64,000 nt of DNA, taken from contig JAHQIW010005082.1 of NCBI GenBank assembly GCA_019055375.1, positions 124,001 to 188,000 on the forward strand, given 5' to 3'. The DNA comes from Parelaphostrongylus tenuis. Lineage: Eukaryota > Nematoda > Chromadorea > Rhabditida > Metastrongylidae. The stretch's first letter is position 1; every line of letters starts with the position of its first letter. Of the stretch, positions 56,620-64,000 are shown one piece after another. A program made the position numbers and the translations under genes. The notes below the pieces were generated by a model. That model saw only the letters and a list, made by a program, of their open reading frames with translations, did not search any database and was not told the origin of the DNA.

Positions 56620-59225
56620 TTTATATTATGAAAAATTGGGCATTATGTTTCGCGCTTTGGAATGATGTAATCAAGAGTAAACGTGTACCACATCGAAACC
56701 AGGTGAGATACGTAAGGCGTGCTTTGCTCTAAAGCCAATAGGAAAGAAATCCCATCAAAAATGTAAAGGTCCTTTCACTTATGCGACTGGAGCCCAATGA
56801 TCATCCTCAGGTCACTTAATAATTGACAAGTGGCGCAGGGGAAGCAATTTTTATGCAGGCGGAGAAGCGGTATTTACTAAACTTATTTGATTCCTGTTTG
56901 TCACCATGAGCACATGTCACGTAAACTTTTTGGCTGTAAAAGTTGTTTAGAAGGCAATGCTTGAGACTAACATAGCATGATCTGATTCAAAAACTTGTTG
57001 TGAATTACTCTGTAGTATTTCGTGAACCATTTTCTCCGTTGAAAAACTTTCTGCTTAGCCTAATAGAGAGCGTGTATAAAATCTATAACATATCGAATTT
57101 AGACAGCAAAACTTGATTCGGATCGAATTTTTAGACCTTGGAAATTTTTTAATATGAAAACGAGAACTTTTGTTCTCAAGCAATGACATTCGCAAAGGAA
57201 AATATAGATCATGGCAAAGATAGTAGAAGCACACCTACACTCTTATTCCACTTCTCATGATCTTTAATTCCACGACTTTTCTTTTAAAAATCTCTCCTCT
57301 CCTTTGTCGCTCCCTACCGTCTTCGCTTTTTTCCTTTTCTCTAATTTTTGTGTTTCTTGTTGCGTTCACTTTAGCGTTAAATTACAAAGGCGTTATTACA
57401 TTTATTAAAGAGGTCCTTTCTTTATGTTTTCACATCCTTGTCTCATACATCTATGAAATTCACAACATCTAATATTCGCTACATTTTTAATGAGCTTTTC
57501 GTTTCTAATCTATCTGCATTTCAATCACGTGATTTATGGATTCCAACATTTCCTCCCTTCATTTCGTTTCCTCGCATCTTTCATTTACGAAGATCCTCGG
57601 ATTAGCGTGTTTGTCGCTGGTCACGTGAAGACATTCTCTTCTTCGTTGATGTCATTGAATGCTCAGCAAGTAAAGTCTCAGCGGAATCATTGAATAGTTA
57701 TAGCAAGGCGTTCGCAGAACATATAATTTTAGGTCTCCGACTCTGTTTTTTTTTTGGAACGAAACGACCTTTCCTAGACGAGTTTAGTAGTCACGACCTC
57801 TCCTAGACGAGTTTACTAGTCGTTTGATTACATCGCATGGAGAGATGGCTTGATTGGCCTCCGAGGGCTAAATCAGCGACGTCACCACTGCACTTCCTGG
57901 ACTTCTTTATTCACTCTAGATGATAATCAAAGCTAAAACCGAACAATTTCAGGCTATTAGTTAGTCAATGTTGATTGTACTTTGGATCAATCTCTATCTG
58001 ATATAGTGTTTCAAACATATGGCTATCTGTCGTCACGATAAGAGAAGGGAACCAATCATGAGAAAAACAACTCGTTTTTTTTTACACTAATTGTGTTCAC
58101 TTGCTATAGACCGAAGAGTTTCGATAGCGATACACCCCATCACCTCAACGAGTGTCGATCGAGGGTTTAGAGCAATGCTGAGGTCACCGCCCAAGCTGCC
58201 TGCGCCTCTAACGGGTATCGATCGGGTGTAAACCACTGTTGAACCTAGTTTCTATCCGATAAGGACGCGTGTACCATTCGGTATTTCTTATGATGAGGTC
58301 GTATTTCTCCATTTCGTCGAGCGTTCCGCTTCGTACCTGTGACTTTCTCGATACGTAGGGCATCTGAGGACAGCTGCTTTCGTACAAATGTACTTGTATT
58401 TTCACTTCAAGTTATTGATATTTCAGGGGGTTTACGAGGCGTTGTCATGTGGTCGCTGCTTCGATACTAATCACTTTCTTATGGCTCCTATTATAGTCAT
58501 TCATATTTGTCCTTTTCTAATAACATAACCGACACTTCATAGCAATGCATATTCTTCGTCGCGATTCATCGAATGCGAAGGTTGGCGGAGAATTTCAGAA
58601 GTAGGCAGTGTGAACGCGAACGAAAACGTCTAGCAGTTTTCTAAATGATTTCCTATTGAAATAAACTTCTCTCTCATGTAAAAAATTGTTTTCAGAGAAC
58701 AGATGTAAAATTCCCTTCAATCTGAAAGCTGTAGACAATTTACTATTCACGTTCAAGTGTTCGAGTGATCGTTGATCATCGCTGATCTCAAACATACAAA
58801 TATCCATGTCTAGAATCATTCACTTGTAAAAAATTGAGCAATCCTCAAATTTATTTATCGTTCTCGGAAATGAGTCTTAGCTGTTTGAGTTCAAACTTTG
58901 TTGTGCTTCATCGTTGATCGCGAGGATTTTCACAAACTGGCTTTTTTCAGGTCCATTCTTTGAGATTTTTGAGGTCCTTTCCTCCTGTAGTGATCATTGT
59001 GTTCAGTGGCAAGTTTAAGCCATGTCATCCATCTTTTTCCCTGCATTACTACCATCGACAGGACACCTTTAATCCATGAGATGTATGGGTGCTTAGCAAC
59101 GCTTAACTTTTCATTGCTATTTTCCGTATAATCCCCTCTTCAACAGTGTCAGTCATCCGTTTTTCATCGTTAAGTTATTTATAACCATTCATCATTGGTA
59201 TGAGGAAGCGAAGTTAAGCTTTTCT
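56620..59225. other. stretch with no supported gene
   Basis: Intergenic-looking DNA. A weak coding-like minus frame at 58,595-58,819 (begins MDICMFEISDDQRSLEHL from an ATG at about 58,807) has no splice support. A short inverted match (GGCTTGATTGGCCTCCGAGG near 57,848) may be a repeat fragment. Confidence 0.4.
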
Positions 59226-59227
59226 TA

Positions 59228-59510
59228 ACGAGGGCGTGTTTGACGCAGTGGTTAGAGGTGCCCTGCGGCAAACACGTGATCGTTGTCTCGGTCCCTCACA
59301 TAGCCTTCCATCCATCCAGAGTCACTGAAATGGTAATGAGACTTGTTTGAGAGGGTAGCATCACCGACTTGATTTATTGATAAGCTATTGCGAGTCTTTG
59401 TAAAGTCTAGATAAGCATTCAATCACCTCTAACGATGCTTAACGAAGTTGAATCCATACGGCGCTCCTTAGGGATTGATGAACGCTGAGAGTTTTATCCT
59501 TTTATTTCAT
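59228..59510 (+). mobile_element. SINE S1, near full length
   Basis: The head GGCGTGTTTGACGCAGTGGT TAGAGG, a mutated B-box (TTGTCTCGGTCCC), and the tail GCTCCTTAGGGATTGATGAA CGCTGAGAG. Confidence 0.6.
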
Positions 59511-61470
59511 CTTTTATGGTAGTGAATATGAAAATACTTCAATTATTCAACAGAACAAAAAGATAGATATTGACTAGATATTGACTATTTTTTATAATAT
59601 GGGTTGGGAATAGCATTTAGACGTATTCTTGCCATATCTCAATTTGTCATCGCGACTTTTGGCGGACAGCGGTTGAATGATAGCTAGACTGCCGAACGAA
59701 TTTTTTGGTTCTCGTTCTAATCAACCATTGCTTTTCGATAGTGGAATTTAGTCAGCTCATCCACATTCACGTTCGCTTTTCGTACCCATAGAGCCTCACT
59801 GATATCTCATTTTTTTTATCCTTTATTCTACCATTTAATTTAATTGCGCTATCGATTGCCACATATTTCTCCGCATGTAGATGATGAGTATCACCAATCG
59901 TTCGGTCCACATTACCCTTTTGAAAGAATCAAAATGCGCGAGCTAGTTGCGTTTCTCGTTTTTACGTGGAACTGCCGAGTACCAATATGCAAATTGCTTA
60001 TTCGAAACTGGTTTAGATGGAGATAATGTCTGACGTCAGCAAATGCGCTAGGAATCAGTGAATACGGCCTTGTTTCGATAAGACTAAATGCTCCATTTTT
60101 GGCGCCTGTGTGAAGCGTTGAAATTCCTCATCATGTGACTTTTGACGAATACTCACTCACTGACAATTAGACATCAATGCGTGACGTGTTCGCTAACCAG
60201 TTTTGGTTTCTAGTTGAGTTCCAGTTCGAGAATAAGTTTTCATGAACTCATAATGACCTAGTATAGTTCAGAGTTCATTTACCTATGTCAGCAACTCAAA
60301 CGCTCTCAAATTGGAATTGAGAGAGAGATAAAAAAAAATGATGACGCCGTTCCTTTCAGAGAAGAAAAAAGATGATTACGCTTCAACTAAATGACGATTC
60401 CAAACTGGACCGATAACTTTATTCAACGTACCTCATGAGTAGGGTTCGAGTAAATGTCACAGGATATTTTTTTGAGAGAAATCAAGAGACCCAAGACCAA
60501 CTACATGTGATTGTTGACAGTTGCTATTGAAAGAACATCATGGTGACACACATTTCGAGTAGTCGCCGACGGCGTTAATTCGTCGCGAACCTATGACTTT
60601 ATTCAACGTAACTCATGAGTAGGGTTTTTTGAGAGGGTCTAAGTAAACTGTTGTAAGCCCTTTTTTCCAAGAGAAACCGAGGAACACCAGACCAACTACA
60701 TGTGGTTATTGAGAGTTTGATATGGAAAGAACATCACCCTGACACACATTCCGAGTACACGCCGTCGTCGCGCCGACGGCAGTAATTCGTCGCCTTTGCA
60801 GTGGCGACAACCACCGACTCCGCCTTCCCCGTAGATCGTGCGCTGCGCGCGTTTCCAGTCTGAGGGAGGTCTCGTCGAACAACACGTAGGTGCGCCATGC
60901 CCCATAAATTTTGCCCAATAACTATACGTACACCTAGCTCGGACTTTTCTCATTCAGTTGGTCACCACACTGAAAATCTCTTATTTTGTTTTTTTTCAGC
61001 CCTTTTCCTTCTATTTCGGGAAACTCCAACCGTCGATAGTTCCGTTTGTTCTCTTAGTCCTCTTTTTTTCTCTTTGCTCATCGATCAAACTAGTGAACAT
61101 CTCCCCTTCCCCTTGACGATGACCAACTGCATAACATTTGTTACACAGCAACCGACTTGTTCTCATACAAACAACATCAACGTAATGTCGCACTATTTCA
61201 TTTTGTGTACTCTATCATGATTTTATACTCGTATAACAAAGTAGCGTGTACATCGAGCCGGTTTTTCCCCGTTTTTAGAGTTTATGAATCTTATGACTTT
61301 CACTTTTTTACTTGTCGTTAAGTTCGATTTTTCGTCTCAACGTCAATCGTCTAACAATGAGGAATGTACACTTACTTTTCAGCTGATAATGCTACTCATG
61401 CTTCTTACGTGAGAAGTAAAGTGTTCGCTTACAACTTCCACTTTTTCATTCTCTGCTACCTTGCCCAATT
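59511..61470. other. upstream region of the REI-family gene
   Basis: Apart from the direct repeat at 60.4-60.9 kb there is no coding or promoter element I can support. C/T-rich stretches near 60,990-61,090 resemble nematode intron or 5' flank sequence. Confidence 0.4.
60414..60795 (+). repeat. direct repeat of two units, about 180 and 200 bases
   Basis: Unit 1 (60,414-60,590) and unit 2 (60,594-60,795) both start ACTTTATTCAACGTA, contain GACCAACTACATGTG and GAAAGAACATCA, and end in GCCGACGGC near AATTCGTCGC. A GC-rich extension (60,795-60,905) containing TCGTCGAACAACACGTAGGT follows only unit 2. I believe this last sequence recurs widely in hookworm genomes, but that is from memory. Confidence 0.6.
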
Positions 61471-61472
61471 TA

Positions 61473-61476
61473 TTAG
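61473..61476 (+). promoter_or_regulatory. candidate trans-splice (or 5'UTR) acceptor of the REI-family gene
   Basis: TTTATTAG follows a T/C-rich stretch and lies 14 bases before the ATG at 61,491, typical spacing for spliced-leader acceptance in nematodes. A second acceptor-like TTTTCAG at 61,376-61,382 could mark an upstream 5'UTR exon instead. Inference only; RNA data would decide. Confidence 0.35.
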
Positions 61477-61490
61477 ATCAATATTTTTCA

Positions 61491-62562
61491 ATGCTGGAAC
61501 TTGACGCCGATGATGACGCTCGTGTGTTAGGCGTCGGTTCTAATGCAAAATCACTTCCTAGTTGTTCAGGTATGTCTCTTGAAATCATTCACAATTCGCT
61601 CTCTGTGACCTTCTCTGCGCTGGAATAATTTCCTCCCATCGTTTTCCTTATGTTCTTTTCACGACTAAGTAAGGTTTATACCTGTTACTTTCTAAGTCGA
61701 ATACACTAGAAACGCTTTTGCAGTTCTCTTAGCAATTAACCATTTACTCAACGGACAAATTCCGTATGATATTTATTATTTGTTAAAAATTTTTGTACAT
61801 CTGCTTTTCTGCTTTGGTAATGTTCCAGAAGAGTATTTTGCTTTATAGAGAAACTTTTGTTCTAATTACCACCTTTTCTTGCGATCAAGCACTTATGTTG
61901 GATAATTTTTTTTCAAGATTCACATGCGGAAAGTGTGCTTAAATACTCGGAATTAGAAGATGATGATACACCACTTGATCAGAAACATCTAAATCTCGTC
62001 CATGAAGAGTTGGAGAAACTCAATATTGCGACCGATGTCATTAATAAACTAGAAGTACAGCTTGATGCCGCACGAGTCTGCTTTAGGTAATAGCTCATTT
62101 GGTCCGCTTTTCTTTTTATTTGTTTTTTACTGTTTCGTCATAGTGACAAGTAAAGTACGTGTGAATCTTGGTGCTTCTGTTGATTTACTCACGGATAAGT
62201 GCTGCTGACCAATATCAATAGTTCACCCGGCTGTCCATTCGTGTTTGTTTTGGTTTTGAGTACTCAACGAGCACGGCAAACATTCAGCGGCTAGAAAACC
62301 TGTCGCTCAGCGAGTCGTATCTAAAGAATATCTCGTCAGTGGTTTTTAATGCCTAAAGACAAAGTTGATATCTCTTTCATATTGCTAATCATGGTCATAT
62401 AACCTCACGATGCACACGATTCCTCAAAGAGCACTCCAATGATTTGCTTTTTTTCATTTCAGGGAAATACAAACATGTTGGTCTGAAAAGTTGAAAGAAC
62501 TTTCAAAAAAATATAGTTCAGCGATTGCCAAAGCTCGTCCGTACTACGAAGCCAAAATCCAG
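61491..62562 (+). CDS. SH3BP5/REI-family RAB-11 exchange factor, first three coding exons (partial)
   Basis: Seen: exons at 61,491-61,569, 61,918-62,086 and 62,463-62,562. Introns have GT/AG ends (acceptors TTTTTCAAG and TTTCAG) and phases 1, 2 and 0 agree, giving 116 residues without a stop. The first 26 residues are acidic. Residues 56-69 read EELEKLNIATDVIN and residues 105-114 read AKARPYYEAK, with a coiled-coil heptad pattern between. These match the conserved N-terminal coiled coil of human SH3BP5 and C. elegans REI-1 (blocks like GELEKLN and SKPYWEA). Known: the family are GEFs that activate Rab11 on Golgi and recycling membranes. The start is the first ATG, 14 bases after a TTAG at 61,473-61,476 that could be a spliced-leader acceptor. 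The rest of the protein should lie beyond 64,000; no further exon was recognised in the final 1.4 kb. The closest symbol would be rei-1 or rei-2, but I cannot tell which. Confidence 0.85.
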
Positions 62563-63692
62563 GTAACTAATTGTTCAGTATTACAAAAACCTAGTAGGCA
62601 TTTTGGATTTCAAGTGCAGCGTTTCCAAAAATTTCAAATTTTATCAAAATTCGATATCATAAAATGAAATAGAGACCGCCTAGTCTACTCATTCTTACCG
62701 ACAAAATTAAGCCTAGGTATCCGTACGTATACGAGCTTGTATTTCTGAAACCTACTAAGTTGAGTGAAAGTATTTTGTTCTGTAGATTTGTGATCGATAA
62801 ACGTTTAGAAAGTTGGTGACTCGTAGGTGAGTTGTTTGCTAAATAAAACGAATGAGACAAGTTTCATGCTGGAGATGGTTTTGGTTCTGTATTACCACAT
62901 GCGATGAGTTACAGCGCGCATAGTCGTGGAATTGAAACGTTCCGGATGCACCTGTGGAACTAGTTGCAGTTTCCGACGCATTTTATCGGTTTCATTAAAT
63001 AACGACTTCGATGAGTTCTATGAAAATGTAATAATTTATTTTTCATGCGTTAACTGTGAAGCAATAACAAGAAAAAGTCTTCTATGCGGACTTGAAAATC
63101 CCAAGTGTTTTGGTGGCTCTTCTTTGCCCTTGTTTGAACATTGGCACATTGTCCTCAATTGATGTTGAGAACCATGCTTAGCATAGTATTACGTCACAAT
63201 GCCAAGGATTGGAGAATTGTTCAAAAAAAAAACTTAGAAGTGCATTCATAGATGATCTCTTTACGATTATTTCATTTGTGAAAAGACTATTTAGGTCTTC
63301 CTTTTTTTAATTTCCTTTACCTCGGATGAGGTGCTCTGATCCTATTTTCTACCTATGCTTAGTTTTTCGGGATGCTTTCCACGTGTTGCTTTTACAGGAC
63401 TAGGGAGGTAGAAGCAGTTCGTTCTACCCCCTTTCTAATTTTCATGATTTCTAAGTTCATCACAAAATATGAAAGCAAAATTGTAGTGTTCAATCATTTA
63501 TAAATTTGTTGAAGAACGAAATGGTGCTCTTATAGGTCGTCTCACATATTTTTTTTAGAATTTGTGAAGAAAGTGTTCGATTTAGTTTTAATTACTGCTT
63601 CTCTAGATCACCACAGTAGATGCTCATTAAATGGCTTGGCGGCAAAGCGAACTTGAAATTCTCAACATTTGTTTGTTCTTAATTACCTTCTC
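62563..63692 (+). other. open-ended intron 3 of the REI-family gene
   Basis: A good donor (GTAACT) follows exon 3 and no acceptor leading into the expected continuation of the family coiled coil was found before the window ends. It contains a 78-codon open frame at 62,926-63,162 rich in Cys that matches nothing I recognise and lacks convincing splice sites. The stretch is AT-rich, and a SINE begins at 63,693. Confidence 0.5.
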
Positions 63693-63952
63693 GGGGCGCC
63701 ATTGCTGAGTGGTTGTGATGCTTGTCACGACGTACGTGGAGACGAGCTGCACCTCAAACTCTCTTCGGCAGTCTACAACAAAGCCCTATGGAACGCCACG
63801 GCAGGACTATCTTCGATATTGTTAAGCGACTCGCTCGACTAGTATTCTGCACCGTTCAAGAAGAAGACGAAAAGCGAATTGAATGCTGAAAATACTGGGA
63901 TCCGCACAGTGAAAAAAAAAACACTGTGTTGACGGATCAAAGATAAAGATTT
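63693..63952 (+). mobile_element. SINE, family S3, in REI-family intron
   Basis: GGGGCGCCATTGCTGAGTGG head with GATGCTTGTCACGACG, body GGAACGCCACGGCAGGACTA and AAGAAGACGAAAAGCGAATT, then an A-rich end. It is in sense orientation to the host gene. Confidence 0.6.
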
Positions 63953-64000
63953 CAAAAAATTGCCTTTTCATAAAAAATTGTTCAACTAAAGACTGAAGAC

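Noticed and set aside
1..64000. CRISPR arrays, bacterial operons, rRNA genes
   Set aside because: No spaced identical repeats, no Shine-Dalgarno-led operons and no rRNA signature were seen; the window is eukaryotic.

Overview
This window looks like nuclear DNA of a parasitic nematode, most likely a strongylid (hookworm-like) worm. It is AT-rich and gene-poor. Visible coding DNA is broken into short exons by introns ending in TTTCAG-type acceptors. It holds RTE-type LINE remnants, many tRNA-derived SINEs, mariner-like and foldback MITEs, and layered duplications. No prokaryotic gene organisation, rRNA, CRISPR array or convincing functional tRNA was seen. The organism assignment is inference from these features; all repeat relationships were read by eye and have no computed identities.

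The only confidently identified gene is at the right end. Three exons between 61,491 and 62,562 on the plus strand splice in perfect phase into the first 116 residues of an SH3BP5 / REI-family protein (a RAB-11 guanine-nucleotide exchange factor). The gene continues beyond the window.

The left two thirds is a mosaic of long duplications. Block A (about 400-10,500) reappears inverted as block C (about 27,285-37,275). A third, shorter copy, block B (about 19,860-25,740), has the same orientation as C. A second inverted pair, D1 (about 15,600-18,480) and D2 (about 37,970-40,850), lies in an order that one simple palindrome with A/C does not explain. A and B each carry a 1.5 kb insert with two tandem chromodomain pseudogenes, which C lacks. 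B has lost about 1.4 kb present in A and C. A mariner-type MITE is in both A and C, while a foldback MITE is in C but not A, so the events can be put in relative order.

D1 keeps three exons of an unrecognised gene with intact frame and splice sites; the D2 paralogue is decayed. Other coding-like remnants are a terminal exon with a poly(A) signal near 13.1 kb, duplicated exons near 27.3 kb and 10.3 kb, a kinase-like exon near 56.3 kb, a long open frame at 53.3 kb and a small secreted-peptide candidate at 50.7 kb.

The right third (41-61 kb) is mostly dispersed repeats: RTE reverse-transcriptase fragments, SINEs, a foldback element and a large inverted microsatellite at 48.4-48.9 kb. No complete, clearly novel multi-gene system could be supported. 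The strongest unusual features are the nested inverted duplications and the hidden spliced genes inside them.
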